A stretch of DNA of 64,000 nucleotides, from NCBI GenBank assembly GCA_013396995.1, contig VWZP01002400.1, forward strand, positions 2,852,001 to 2,916,000, read 5' to 3'. Made by a program: the position numbers and the translations under genes. Positions 1-12,822 of this stretch are shown piece after piece; position 1 is the first letter of the stretch; the number at the start of each line of letters is the position of its first letter. Source of the stretch: Dicaeum eximium (taxonomy: Eukaryota > Chordata > Aves > Passeriformes > Dicaeidae). The notes below the pieces were generated by a model that did no database searches, was not told the DNA's origin, and saw only the letters and a program-made list of their open reading frames with translations.

Positions 1-161
1 TCTCAAAGTGGCAAAAAAGCCCCAGGCAGAAATGAGGTTAGCAAAAGAGTTTCTCAGTTATATTACTGAGAAGGGTGATGGACCTATAAGCTGTGGTTAG
101 GAATCTTTAACAGACCTCTGCACTGAGCCCCCACTTCCTAAATTTCTAACCAGTGCCTTAC

Positions 162-204
162 CTGGAGATTTTGTATCCTCTTTCCAAAATGCATAGTAAA
201 CAAA
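162..204 (-). other. candidate internal exon, unrecognised
   Basis: Read on the minus strand, a pyrimidine-containing acceptor ending in TTTGAG precedes 43 nt that end in CCAG, followed by a near-consensus donor (GTAAGGC). All three frames are open, so the coding signal is weak. In the frame compatible with the candidate exon at 1371-1457, which ends in phase 0, it would encode 14 codons beginning FVYYAFWKED. The donor is the best part of the evidence. A pseudo-exon in a long intron is an equally good explanation. Confidence 0.12.
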
Positions 205-1370
205 CTCAAAGGGAAAATAAGCCAGTTAATATATCTTTGCAAATATGAGCTGTATAAGCAGGCCAGAGCAGACACTGTTTGGCCATTGTAGTCACTGAGA
301 TGCATTGGTTTGGATGTGCAAATGGAGCCCATGCCTGGTTTGTTCAGCAGCACTGATGCTTGTCACTCAGGAACACAAACTGGGATCATGCTCACATCTG
401 GCCCCAACTGGATTTTACTGCCATGACGTACAGAGCTGACGGAGAAATTTCTGAAACTGGAAATTACAGCCCACAAGAATTAGAGGACTTTAAACCCTGG
501 TGAGATGTAACATTTCCTAAGAACAATAGCTTATAACTGCTTTGGATAATTAATTTAGTAAGTCTGTTTGGTTTTCACTCATGCATAAAATAAATTAATG
601 TGCATGTTGTCTCCTTATTCATGAAGTCTTTAAATTCAGCAGATGAAACTCTCTTTCTGCCAGAAAAAACACTGGGTTATAGATGACTGTCAATAAAAAG
701 TAAAGCCAGCTCCAATGAACAAACGTGCTGAAAGCCAATACCTGTTGAACGCTGAATCTTTATTTCCACTCTTTGTAGAAATAAACAGGTTTATGGTTTG
801 TTTATTGCTTGCAGAAAGAAAGCCTGTTCACCCTCCCCTGCTCCACCCCTGTCATTTGCTGGTCTAGCTACCGAGCAGAGCCTAATCACAAGATGTCTGT
901 GCACATCAAACAGATGTTCACCAGCAACAGAAAATCAATGTCTGGCATGAAGTTATATTGTGTTTGTAGACACTACTGAGCACACTTTACTTGAAAAGCA
1001 ATGCTTTGTGTCACTGTATCTGTATCTCATAATAAAGAACAAGTGCCCACTTCAAGTTATGGATCACCTCTATTGTCATTCCACAGCAATGTGTTTTACA
1101 GATGTCTGCAAATTAATTTTAGGCTGAACTCCCTTTGCTTCTGAACCATAAGGAAGTATGATATGCTATCTGTCTGGTATTTAGTTATTAAATTTTGGTT
1201 GAAGAGCAGTTAGAATCCCTCTGAATTCATCTGAGCTCCTGTTTTAAACAAGACCTCTGGCATTTGACGTCTGACCAATGGGTCTGACAGGTTTTCAGCA
1301 CGTTAACTTTAGCTGGGGGTGATGTAGTAAGAGCACTTTATTTCCTGTGAAGCCAACAGCTAACTCTTAC

Positions 1371-1457
1371 CTCCATGTGAAAACTTAGATGGGGCTTATC
1401 AGCGCCTCCAAGCACTTCATGGCACTCTGCCCCTCTTGGGATCATGGTCTCTGTCTG
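1371..1457 (-). other. candidate internal exon, unrecognised
   Basis: On the minus strand an acceptor (CTCTCAATAACAG) is followed by 87 nt and the donor GAG|GTAAGAG, which is close to consensus. The 29 codons are open in phase 0. The peptide starts QTETMIPRGAECHEV and ends PHLSFHME. The phase fits the candidate exon at 3677-3828, which also ends in phase 0. I do not recognise the peptide. It lies beside a GC-richer stretch (about 1390-1860) where open frames on both strands are long by composition, and this weakens the case. Confidence 0.18.
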
Positions 1458-1656
1458 CTGTTATTGAGAGGGACAGCAATGAAACCGCAGCAGCACTGGG
1501 AGCCATCCTTCCAGACTGTGTCTGACACAAGCACTGAGTGTTACATTATCTGCTTCACTGAAGCAGAAAGAGGAGACCATCAGGGAGCTGGCTGCGCTCC
1601 CTGCTTTTCTGTTCTTCCCAGTTTTGGACACACTAGTGCAACCTGTGTGCTGCTCC

Positions 1657-1680
1657 AGCCCCTGCCAGCTGGCAGGGGCT
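1657..1680. repeat. perfect 24-bp GC-rich palindrome
   Basis: The 12 bases AGCCCCTGCCAG are followed directly by their exact reverse complement, with no spacer. The flanking bases do not extend the symmetry. It sits in a locally GC-rich stretch. A symmetric site of this kind could form a cruciform or bind a dimeric factor, but no particular factor is implied. Confidence 0.9.
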
Positions 1681-3487
1681 CCCAGAAGACAGTCTGTCCA
1701 TGAGGGTAGCTGTGAAAAGCCTGGGAGCTGCACTTTCCCCTCTGCTGTGGCAGGGCTGCAGTGCCCTGCTGGGGCAGGCACACGCTGCCACCCGTGCAGG
1801 AGGCTCCAGCACTGGGCTAATCATCACTGAGGGGTAGGGGGTCTGCATCCTCCCTCTGCTCACCACTCCAAATGGTGTTAAAGCCAACAAGTTCCACTCT
1901 GTCCTTCTGGAGAAAATAAAAAGAAGTTTAAATACAAGCATTTTTTTCAAAGTGGTTCTTTACCAGTTTTGCTGCAAACAGAAACACTGTGTTCTACCAC
2001 ATTAATTCCAATGAGCTACCCTATCAAACCACAGACATTGTCTCCATTTTATCTTGAACCTTAGAACAAAATACACAAAAAACCCCCCAACCACACCAAA
2101 ACAAAATTGAGATCAGCAGACAAGGGGAAGAGCAACATATGAAAATAAAAAGCTTTGAAATTCTGCATTAAAAAAATAATATGTTCAATTAGTATTTCAA
2201 AACCCATAGGATATCTACTCAACTGTGGACTCTGCAAAATACACCCATACTAGAGATGCTTAAGAAACAGTCTACTGAAATATGTCTAACAGAACTATGC
2301 ACAAGTACACATGGGTCCTTCAACTGAAATGACCTGATTGAAATTGCAAATTTACACATGAAATCTTAGTCAGAGGTTCTGTATGTGAGTGGATAAGGAG
2401 ACATGGATACTTGGGCTATGAATATGCTCTCCCTCCTACCACAAAATGACACAGAAAACACATTTCAGACATACCCTGGCAACTGAAAATAGAAATGCCA
2501 TATGTTGAATATCTAAGTAATTGCCAGACTAGGTCCTTATCGAGCACCGGTCTTCCCTTTCGCAAACACTTTTAAACTGAGATAATTATGCTCACTGTCC
2601 AGAAGCTGGGCTTCAAGCTCAGCCCTGCCAAGCTCTTATTCAGCATAGCTAAGTGAGAGCACAGACAGCAGCAGGTCAGGGCTGCTGTACCCTGGATCAA
2701 CTTGAACCCTTTCAGTAATGAGATACATATTCTGTCCCGAATCTTCTCTTTCCCCTTCAGTCCAAGCTCCCAAATGTCTTTTGTGGTGGGTAGAGTGAGC
2801 CATGAGAATAATGGCTGGCATAAAGTAACAGCAGGCTTTCTGCAGCTTACCCTAAGGAATCCTCAATTTCCCTGTAAGGAATAAGTTAGGCTGAACATAT
2901 TAATGGAAAGGATCTTACCTTGAGCCAGGGACTTGTTTTAGTACAACTGCTGTATTACGCTTGTCAAGGCCGTGTGGCAGACACTGGATCTCTTTACTTG
3001 CATCAGGTATCAAGAGATACTATTAATTATTTGTGCAAATATTATATATTATAAAATGTTACACATTGATGAGATGAACAATATCTCTCCGTCACCTTCT
3101 GTTACCCTCTCAACAGTTGAGTTTTCTCAACAGAGATTTTAGAAGCCCTATTGGAAATTACTATCTGAGCCTAGATTTTTTTTCACTTATTCAAACTGCA
3201 GAAGGATAAACTGTTATTTACTTTGTATTGTGATTCTCTATTCTTACTTTGGCCCTTAAGTTATGCTGACATCTGGATTTATTCCTCAAACTCTCTTGTC
3301 TAGATAGTGACAAATCCTTCTTTCTCTTTTTCCTTTGGATGAATAATGAAAAAAAAAGTTGTCAGATGGAGTCAGAACAAACACAGATTTCTTCTTCTGG
3401 TGACAAAAAGCAAAAGAAAACTTTGAAGAAATACATCCTCAAAACAAGCCTCCTTTTCTGGACAAAGCAAAATTTCAGGAAATAGAC

Positions 3488-3545
3488 ATAGCCTTTGAAA
3501 TCCATTCAGGACAGAAATAGCCTTTGAAATCCATTCAGGGCAGAG
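3488..3545. repeat. 29-bp tandem duplication, two copies
   Basis: A 29-bp unit beginning ATAGCCTTTGAAATCCATTC occurs twice in tandem, at 3488-3516 and 3517-3545. The copies differ only near the end (GGACAGAA versus GGGCAGAG). This looks like a recent local slippage or template-switch duplication and not part of a transposon. Confidence 0.85.
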
Positions 3546-3676
3546 ATAAAGCAAAGCTTTCAGTAAGCAGGAGAGTCTAGAAACAAATGTTCTTATATTC
3601 AAGTGGAGTTTGAGGTTTTTCCTCAGTTAAGGGTAGATTGCAGCTAATAAAGGAGTTGGCCACTCCCAAGACTCAC

Positions 3677-3828
3677 TGTAACTTTTGCTTCTAATTCCAC
3701 ATGCTCCAGAAAGGCCTTCTGCAGAGCTACCAAGCACCACTGAGTTGTGGTTCTGCTTTTTAACTCAGATGACTTCACAGGAGCGCTGTCAGATGTCCTG
3801 GCCACATGTTCTGCAGCCTTTCTGGATT
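3677..3828 (-). CDS. candidate coding exon, unrecognised protein
   Basis: On the minus strand an acceptor (ATCATCTTCACACAG) precedes 152 nt, followed by the donor ACA|GTGAGTC. The exon carries two leading bases and then exactly 50 open codons, ending in phase 0. The peptide is charged and protein-like. It starts SRKAAEHVARTSDSAP and has a probable amphipathic helix, LVALQKAFLEHVELEAKV, near its end. Base composition is richer in GC than the surroundings. The same frame stays open upstream of the acceptor as far as about 3913, so this could also be a decayed retrocopy. I recognise no family. A downstream candidate exon on the same strand (1371-1457) is phase compatible. Confidence 0.25.
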
Positions 3829-6800
3829 CTGTGTGAAGATGATACTTAAGAACATGTCTCAAGGATAAACCTAGACCCAGAAGATCAACTTTAGGCACTT
3901 CCGATTCACACAAAATTCCTGGATTGGGTTGAGACAGTCTTCACCAAGTAGCAGAATCTTCAACTTGGCCATCATGGCTATTACTGCAACCAGTGGAGGT
4001 TATGAAGCATCAAGTGGATTAATGACAACTCATGCAGAGTTGGGTTGGGCAGTAGGATCAATGGATGTGGAATATGCCAGTTCCTTATTCTGGTGGTTTA
4101 TAGCAATGAAAGGGATAGCATAAAGGACAGTGCCTATTTTCCTAATCAGTTCTGTGCTTAGTGCTATACAGAAATAGCAATTGCAATCTCATGTATTAAG
4201 AGAGGAACTGAGAGTGAAACAGAAATATTATAATTACAGCTTGTAATCAAGAAGGTTCACATGAGCTGGTTTTACACTTGACACATTTTAGGAACACTAT
4301 AGACATAAACAGAGTTATTGGTGTTATAGTGTAAGACAGCCTTGAGTTCTCTCTGACAAACCAGCAGCTCTGTGACTCTGTCACAGACTCATGGCTGGCC
4401 TATGCTGGAATAAGAAGATTTTTCTTTGGTTTAAAACATTAAGGTCTTCCAAAAGTTTAAGTGGAAAATTTGCTTCACCATTTTACAGTTACACATAGGA
4501 AATCTCTGCTAGGCTGCAGGTAAGACCACTGGCAGGAGTCTGTGCAGCCAAGGAACCACTTCACCTCACCCCAGCAGTCCCCCACCGCCCGCATTTCTCA
4601 CCCTGGCTCATTAATGGTGTGCTGGCCCCACGAAGCATCCTTGTTCTTCTCCACAGTTGTTACACTTGAGTGGTTGTGAGTTCCTTTCAAAAGTGCCAGA
4701 ATTAAAGGCAGGTTATAAAAGCCCCATTTCATTCTGTTTCAGGAGTCCATCCTGGTGCAATATTCTTATCCATAATGTCTGTTGAACTTAAAAAACAAGC
4801 TTATTTGGTCAGGATACCTTTGCCCTTTCTGCCCTTCTCCATCACCATCCCTGATTTCTTCTTCCAGCACTATTGCCTTACAAACTAAATATATCAGTAA
4901 GTACAAGACTATTCCAGACAACTCCTTTAGCTGTCCACTGTCTTTTATTTCACCCTGTCCCTTTTACCTTGTTCATCGTTCAGTTTTATGCTCCACTGGA
5001 AAAAACCTGAGTGTTGTCCCTTTCACTGCTCTTGCTTCTTTGTGCTGTTTCTAACAGTTGTGAGTGGATGTCCCTTCTACTGTCTCGCCATTCAAGACTG
5101 AAAAAATGCTAAAACCCTCTTTTCCCACTGATTTCCCCCCAGTCCCAGCTGTGGCTCAGATGAATTAGCCACGTGAAGCCAAAAGCTCAGAAATGCACAC
5201 AATTTTCTTCCGGCAATAATCCCCCAGCACAATTTGTATAATGATAGGGAAAAGGAACCAGAAATAAAAATCACTGAAAGTAGAGAGAACACTGAGCATT
5301 TATGCAATATGTAACATTAAAACTATTTGTTACATTGTAGGACACCCTGTGGAAGCTTGTAATTTATTAAAGAATTGAGATAAAACAATTAATAAAGCTC
5401 AAGTGTAGGCAGTACTTCAATATCAAGGGAGCCTCTCATCAGCACTTAAATTAGTGTCTTCTAATAATGCTTTTTTAAAAATTGATACAATAAGGTAACC
5501 GTACAGTAAAATTTATCATTTACTTTGAAAAAAAAATTATTTGTTTAGCTTTTAAATTAAAGATGAGCAACACTCTGGGGAAATACCACACTGATTAACA
5601 TTGGGGTTCTTTTAATAAATTATATCGGAGCCCATAAAGATTGTGGTTGGAAATATATCATAAAGAATTTTATCCCACAATGCTCTGCAGCTCTGGCATT
5701 GCAGTTTTGATTAAGATAATTTACACCTTCTGTAAAATATCATCTTCTCACTGTCAATTTGGAGATGCCAGAGCGCCATGTGATGCTAAGAAATAGGTGA
5801 GTGCAAAAAGTGACATCTCTAGAAAAGCAGACTTGAATATAAACAATAAGTAAAGCAGAGTGTATATATAGTATATGGAGTTTGTGATGGTCCAGAAGAT
5901 ATTGCTGTTTCTCTAAAAAACTGCAATTAACTTCCTCTGACCACAATTGTATCTAAAAGAAAATACCTGAGACAATACGAAAAGAAAACATAAATTCTTC
6001 ATTGATAGCCCTGTTCAAATATAAGAATATGGAACATGGGACAGCAATTAGTGAACAGAGTCACTATTATCCTCTGCAATCATTTCCAAACAAATGAAGA
6101 GAGAAGGCTGCAAAGCCATATGGTACATATATTATAAAGTAACCTGTTCCATTCTTTAGACTTACTATTACTGCTTTTGACACAGCTACAGGAAATAAAA
6201 AGCTACTGGAATGCAGACCAGGAAAATGTATTCCCAGAAGGCTTTGTAGAACTAGAAGCTGGAATCATTGAGTGGAAACAGACTTAGCAAAGCAGTCTCC
6301 CATTCTTTGCTGCTTAGATGATCTGCTCAAATATAAAATACATTCTACAAATGTGGCCATATTTGGTAGCTGTGCTTTTAAGATACTTATGGAAAGAAGT
6401 AAAAGAAAGGAAAGAGAGAAAGACTTTTAAAAAGGGTAAGTCTCTTCATGAAGAACTGTAATGTAGACTAGAAAACAACTGTTTTCAAGAGAGGAAGCAC
6501 CAAGTCAAACAATTCATACTTTGTATGCAAGATTTGTTTTTCTTCTTTATCCTTCTTAACAAACTGGTTAAAGGAATCATATTAATACATATGAAAAATG
6601 TATGATCCAAAAATCCTGTAAAAATTGTTTTTATAATATTGAAGAGTATGTTGCACGCATGCTGAGACATTTAAATCAATACTCCATTAACATAAGTATT
6701 TAAAAATATTATTCTTCTTCAAAATACCTAGCATCAGTGTAACACCCTTGCTCTGAAATGGTAATAATTACACTGCAATGAAAGTATACATTATATAAAT

Positions 6801-9800
6801 GAAAGAAAGATTTACAAATGAAAAATTTGAAAATTTTACTTAGTCTGCCAGTGATTTCAGTTTAATTGCCATATATCTGTAAAGCCTTGGCCTCACTGAA
6901 GGCACTGTGTCTATTATTCATGGATTTAATCCTGTATGTTCTGGGGAAGTTAGCAGGAATCCTTACATCTCATACTAAATAGAGCATAGAAACACATCAG
7001 AAAAAGAACAATGACCTGTGCATGACATCCCATTATGTAGTCATTTGTCATTTAGCTATATTGATAATAATAATAACTGGTGATATTGATAACATTAATA
7101 ATACAATAAAATTTGGTGAAAAGTACTGTCTCGACAAAATTAAGGTGCTGTATATAGTTTTACATGGAAGTGTACATGCTTGTAAAAAGGGAAGTAATTT
7201 GCTGACTTATTTAAACAGTGGCCAGTCCCTGATACCCTCTGCTAAAGAATTTTAGCCACCAGGACAGTATTACTCAAGGTCCACATTTCCCAGAATTTAT
7301 CTATGTTTTGTGTCTGGAAATTGTGTCTCAGTATAAGCTATGGCCCTGCTGCTAGTTATTATTTAGAAATAAAGGAACTTGAAGTTGTTCTGACAAGGAA
7401 AAGAAGAGGCTAAAATTTGCTGTATGTATTTTCTATTTTGGCAAGTTGGCTCAATAAGCTAAATGAAACTGGTTTGTTGTAATTAGTGAACACAAAGAAT
7501 TAACTTCTGTCCTTGAGATCTAAGATTAAACAGTGAAATACTGACAGAAGCAACAGATCTCCAAGGTATTGTATCAATCTTGTGGCCACATCCAATTCTG
7601 CTGATGCAGAAAACCACAAAGGGGGTGTACCCTCCACCCAAACCCAACTGAGCAAACATAGGCTGCCCATCAGCTGGGAGGATGGACCCGGTGAGCAGGG
7701 GAATGAGCAGTGGCAGGGTGCATGTGATCCTCCTCAGTAATTTGGGCCTGGAACCGAGGGGACAACCCAGACTGCTTGTCCCCCAGCCAGCACCCCCATC
7801 TTCTCCTTACTCATCTGATTGGACATCTGCTTGATCCATGTGGATTTGTGAGGAAGGCAGGCCAGCCTCTCGGAAATGAGACCAAGAGGATCACCTGCTG
7901 CATTTTAACTCTGCTGTTTCTCTTTAATCTGTCAGCTCACAATTCACTGCCTATGCTTCTGTGACATCTCTGTGGTATCATAAATACACACAGCTACTCA
8001 GAACATTAAAGCAAAGGCCCCAAATATCCTATGACTGACTTCATGCTGGCCAGACAAAAAATGGGAAGTTAATTGCTAGAGGGTGAAGAGTGACAGCATT
8101 AGCTTTCCTTAAGATGTAAAATTAATTGAATCCATACATAATAGAGACAGTTGGCAGCAAAGAAATTATGGTTTTTTGCCTCTGAATTCATTGTTTCCGA
8201 GAGACAGGGGTGGTAAGCAGCAAAGCTAAGACAGGTATGGGTAGGCAAAAGGAGATGTCATGAGAGATACTAAGGAGCAGAAAAGCAAATGGAAGAAAAA
8301 GAGGGAATAGGCCAAAGCAATTTCTATTTTGTGCAGCATCTTTAAAGGTAAAAACAAGGAGAATAATGTGCTGAGTAGGTGAGAAGTCAATAAATGGGTT
8401 CAAGATGCTGAAAGGAAAAGCATTTAGAATAGATCATGATGACAATTTTGGCAGCAACACCTTGGACTGGAAAAGTCCAGCCGGGGGAAGGCAAGAGTTG
8501 TCAAGGAGATGATGAGGATGAAGCAACAGCACAGGAAACTAAAGACAGCAATAAGACTAAGTCTGCAGAAACCTTTCACACCAGCCATATACTAAACTGG
8601 GATGTATCCTTTGGCTTCTGTGATGAATGTGGATCTATGTCAAGGCAAAAGACATCATTCTTTAGTAATACTCAGGTTTATGCTTTTATAAAATAAAAAA
8701 AAAAAAAAACAAACGCTGCTGTTTATCCCTCATTACTTTGTGAAAATGGAAACAAGGAACTGGAAAAGTGTATACTCTTTTGGTTAGTGGATAACATTCC
8801 AGTAGGATGTATATAGGGTTCCTATTTATTCAAAGGTATGAAATGTCACTATATTTACAACAAAACCTCAGTTTGCAAAAAAGATGGTGAAGTTTCACTT
8901 GGTTGAAATTGAGGAATGTTAGCAACAATGCTACAATTTTTTGCCACCACCCAAAATTAGTAGGTTAGAGCAACTGTAGCTGTTGCCCATATTTCTTCCT
9001 TATTTTAGTTGCTGTGGTTCCAGGGGTGCCAAACCAGCCTTTTTGGCTAAAAATTCAAAGCCTGCAAGAAGCAAAAAATGTAAAACCTTGCAATTTATAA
9101 TGAATGTCTTGGGTCCACTCCTACAAACATCCATGTAGGTAATTTTACTTGCATAGTAAATCCCATTTACTTCTCTGGAATTATTCCTATTACTAAAATT
9201 CCTCATGTATGTAGGAGTTTAGAAACCTGGACTTGTTCTTCACTGTTTCTGCCATGTGCTGGCAGTGTTTTAGTGAGGGAGACACTTAAAAAAGATCCCA
9301 GACAGGAGCATGAAGAAGTCTAAAGGAGCAATTAAGAAATGGTCAAAGCAATGTAACAGTGAGGATAGAAAGACTTGTTCTAGAACTAAAGCTGGTGACT
9401 TCTGCAGGAGCTACATAAATGCACTGAGAGCCCTTTAAAATTTTGCTTGCCCCTTTCCCTCCTTTTTGTAAATGAATGGAGCCTTTCATTTCAATGGAAC
9501 TTTTGTCCGTGTGGGTCTGGAAAGCTGTCTGAGGAACTTGCACAGCTCCAGGTAGCAAATGTTTGTAGAATCCCAAATGTTAGACAGTCTGTAATACTAA
9601 TCTGGATGGCCTCAGTGCAAAATAAAGTGGCTCTGTAGAGATCACCCACTACCAAGACTAAACCAAACTATAGGTTTAGCCATACCAAATCATTGGATAC
9701 TTCTAAATGTTTGCAAAAGGAATCAAAGAAATTACCTTCCTTTGCCTAGGCTAATCTACAGCAGTATTGAGAGAGGTGGAAAAAAAAGCACTCAAAAAGT

Positions 9801-11143
9801 GAGTTCTAAGTGTTCATGTCAAAAAAGAAAATGAACGTAAGGAAGTTAATCATTAAAAATTCAATGTGGTCTTCACTAAAACAACAAACTCCAAAGACCA
9901 AGGTCTCACAGACTCTCAGATGCACACTCATATTGAAAGACTTAACTCTTTTGCCACTGTATGCACTTATGGTCAGCCTGACTGTCATTTATAAGCAGTA
10001 TTTGATTAAATCCTCTTTGGTATCTGAAAAGACATGCCAAGGTCTAAGACCGTCACTAACACATGCCATGGAACACAGGACACCTCTAAATGAAGTTTAT
10101 TTCTCTTGTGGCTTCTTCCTCACAAGCTCTGCCTATCTTCCATCCAGTTGAGATTTCAGCATACTTTCAGAGCCATGAAAAATTCCCTCTCAGCTATCCA
10201 TCATTCATTTTGTTTCTCTATTCATTTTGCTCCTTTCTGGTCCCATCTCTTTTGGCAGCTTCTACACAAAGTGTTTGCCACTTGAACACAGGCTATCCAG
10301 AGGGCTTGGTTTTTCTTTTCTGTGAGGCTCCCAGCTCTCAGGAGTTACCTGAAGACAGTTCCTCCCTGACACACGCTTTAGCAAAGCTGATAAATAGGGA
10401 AGTAGTAGAGAGACAACTAAGGAATATTTTCTTAAAGTGAAAAAAGCAGTCCATAAAACATTATAGCAAGGCCAATACCTGCTTAATCAATACATGTTGA
10501 ATTAACATTTTTAGCTTTTTGTTATCTCAAGGTTTCCATTCTGCCTGTGTAGTTCCTAATACATCGCTGACCTTAGCAAAGTGTGGCACATTTTGGAACT
10601 ACTACAGTTCTTGAGTTATTCCTTTGCATAGGAATAGTTGCCTGGATACTAACTTGCCCTCCCAGGAGGGCATTTAAAACCCACAGAGCACACAATTCTA
10701 TATGTGTGTGGAAAAACTAAAAATAAATAAAATATATGTTTTCTTACTAGTGCTTGATTACATGGCTACAGTATGTGACCATCTCTTTCCAGTAGAGAAA
10801 GGTACCTGTTTACAGTGAGAAATTACGCATTTTATTTGCAGCTGGATTTCAATGGAGCAGGTTTAAGTAGCTTCCAGCTGTCTTTGGAAGGACTTGTCAG
10901 AATTTTCCTCTGAAAGGAATCTAGAGATATTCAGGAAATAGCAATAACTTTAATAAATCATGAACTGAAACCACTGAAAGCTGGAACTATTCAGTAGCAT
11001 CAGATTAAAGTATTTTGAAATATAAAACCTCCTGTTGTGCAAGATGACTCAGAAAGGCAACAATTATTTCAGGAGTTGTGTTGGGGCACAAAGCCAATAA
11101 CAGAATATCCATCCTTGGTGCAGGGGAGCAGGTCATGTCTTAC

Positions 11144-11201
11144 CTGATGTGCCTCCCAATGAGTGGGTGTGTGCACATACTTTCATACACAGCTACATGT
11201 A
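11144..11201 (-). other. candidate internal exon near CpG island, unrecognised
   Basis: On the minus strand the acceptor CATCTTCTACAG is followed by 58 nt and an excellent donor (CATCAG|GTAAGAC). Only the frame with two leading bases is open. It gives 18 codons (HVAVYESMCTHPLIGRHI). That frame is the one expected if a minus-strand first exon in the CpG island ended at the donor-like GTCG|GTATGC at 12400. A 164-codon plus-strand open frame overlaps it (11078-11572). I do not recognise either peptide. The phase does not connect to 3677-3828 without another exon in between. Confidence 0.15.
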
Positions 11202-12394
11202 CTGTAGAAGATGTAGGTATTTACAGAAAATGTACCGTAAAAGATCAGTCAGAACTGTCTTTTTCTGAAAAAAAAAAAGAAACTTATATCTTTATATCTT
11301 TAAGGGATGCATTTTGCCTGAAGTTCTTTCTTTCAAATTTCCTCACTCACTTGCTGGCTCAAGAAAATTTCACCAAACAGGAAATATCTATAGTTCCTAG
11401 AGAGAGCCCAGAGCCAGCTCACAGGGTACACATGAAGTTGTGTGAGTGCTATCAACTTTCCTGGACTCTGTTGCAGCCCCGTTTCCTCATCACTGAGGGA
11501 AAAGTGATTTGTTGCTGGGTTACTTCAGAATGTCTGAAAAATCATTGCTTTATATCAATAAATTGCTTTTAGGATTCTCTGCCTGGAAGCTCAAAATATG
11601 AATTGAGTTCCTAAACTGTAGCTTTTAAAAAGACTTGATAAAAATGGACCTTTATAAAGGAAGCAAGAACATTCTTCTTTGTTTATTATAATGGCAGTCA
11701 GGAGGTCAGCTTCAGTTATCCCCATGTAACCCCTCTGAACTTGCTCAATGGGGATGCAGTGCTGCAAAGGCAGGGCAGAGCTTAGCTCAGTGTGTACATT
11801 TCAGTAAGAAACCTTCACTACAGAGCTCAAAAGAATCCTTGTGCTCTCTTAGCAAAAGGTATAAAGGGGTGCTTGTTAATATTAGTCAACACAGTCCATT
11901 TTCTGGAAAAAGAGCAGAGATCTTGGTAAGAACCTGTGGCAAGGCAAAACTTCTCCAAGAGGGGAAAAAAAAAAAACAAGCCAATGAGAATTATTTAAAA
12001 AACCACAAAAACACTACCTACTCTGTACATCTTTGTAATTGTATGACACATCCCTATGGGATTGACTTTCTGCAGGAAAAAATCAACAGCTCAGTAACTG
12101 ACACTGTCATGTAGTGCTTTTAACTTTTCAACATATTTTTGATCTTTAGCATAAAAAATTATTCTTTTTAAAAGTCAAAATGCACTCAAAATGCCTTTCT
12201 TTTTTACCAAATCTAATGTCCTGCTAGTATTATCTCATTATCTGTGTGAGTCCTGTTTATTCCAAAACCTAGAAATTGCTTTAAATTATTTCCTGGAAAA
12301 GAAGGAAGAAAGAAGCAGCGTGCTTGTGTGCGTGAGGAAGAGAGAGAATGCGATCTTTTGTCTGGCTTTGAGAGAAAGTCAGATTTATTTAAAG

Positions 12395-12600
12395 CATACC
12401 GACGGGAGCCCGTCCCTGAGCTGCTCGCAGCGCGCAGCCCGGAGCTGGCGGCCGCGGGGCTCTGTGACACGGGCTCAGGTGGCTCTGGGGACGCTCGTGC
12501 CCCGCTGTCCCAGCCAAACCAAACCGCCCGACACTCGCCTTGTTCCCCGGGCTCCGCAGGCCTGCAGAGGGGGCCAGAGAATTCGGCAGTGCCGCTGTCT
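12395..12600. promoter_or_regulatory. CpG island, putative promoter or 5' exon
   Basis: I count about 21 CpG dinucleotides in 205 bp, including a GCGGCCGC octamer at 12448-12455, whereas CpG is rare elsewhere in the window. GC content rises sharply from the AT-rich flanks. In birds such islands usually mark promoters or first exons active in the germline. Direction is not settled. On the plus strand the 163- and 164-codon open frames crossing the island are probably compositional, and a good acceptor (CTTTTCTTACAG) occurs downstream, with 13090 as the next base. On the minus strand an 87-codon frame runs into a donor-like GTCG|GTATGC at 12400. It could instead be a GC-rich insertion or an orphan island of a non-coding RNA. 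Confidence 0.6.
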
Positions 12601-12822
12601 CATTTTGGACAACCTGGGAAAGCACTTGGAACAAAGAGAAGCGCAGTGTCACTCAATGTTTCAATACAGCATCGCCCTCTGAGGCAATCTGCTCATCACA
12701 GCTTTTACTTTAGTGATTCACCAGCCGTTTTCACTCTTCCCAACTCTTTGAAAATGCTACCTTTTCTTGTTTTCAGCAGTTTATATTTTCCACTTCAGCT
12801 TTTGTGGAACGTTTGCCAATAA

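Larger units (their letters stand above)
205..12309. other. mostly unique AT-rich non-coding DNA
   Basis: Apart from the candidate exons, the palindrome at 1657-1680 and the small tandem duplication at 3488-3545, I see no recognisable gene, RNA or transposon here. There is a GC-richer, CpG-poor stretch at about 1390-1860 and another at about 7620-7900. An A15 run occurs at 8695-8709. Open frames of 60-164 codons on both strands have the low-complexity composition expected of AT-rich DNA and match nothing I know. Confidence 0.6.

Noticed and set aside
1389..1950. Cluster of overlapping open frames on both strands
   Set aside because: The GC-richer segment gives open frames in four or more registers; none shows a known domain. 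Only the splice-flanked 1371-1457 segment was kept as a weak candidate.
6357..6366. Perfect CArG box (CCATATTTGG)
   Set aside because: A single 10-bp motif is expected by chance in 64 kb and has no promoter context.
11078..11572. 164-codon plus-strand open frame
   Set aside because: Long for its composition, but with no recognisable domain, mixed composition and no supporting promoter or splice context. A good minus-strand donor lies inside it. Kept only as a chance ORF.
12191..12822. Overlapping 163- and 164-codon plus-strand open frames across the CpG island
   Set aside because: GC-rich DNA lacks stop codons in several frames, and an 87-codon frame exists on the opposite strand too. The peptides are Pro/Arg/Ser-rich with no domain.
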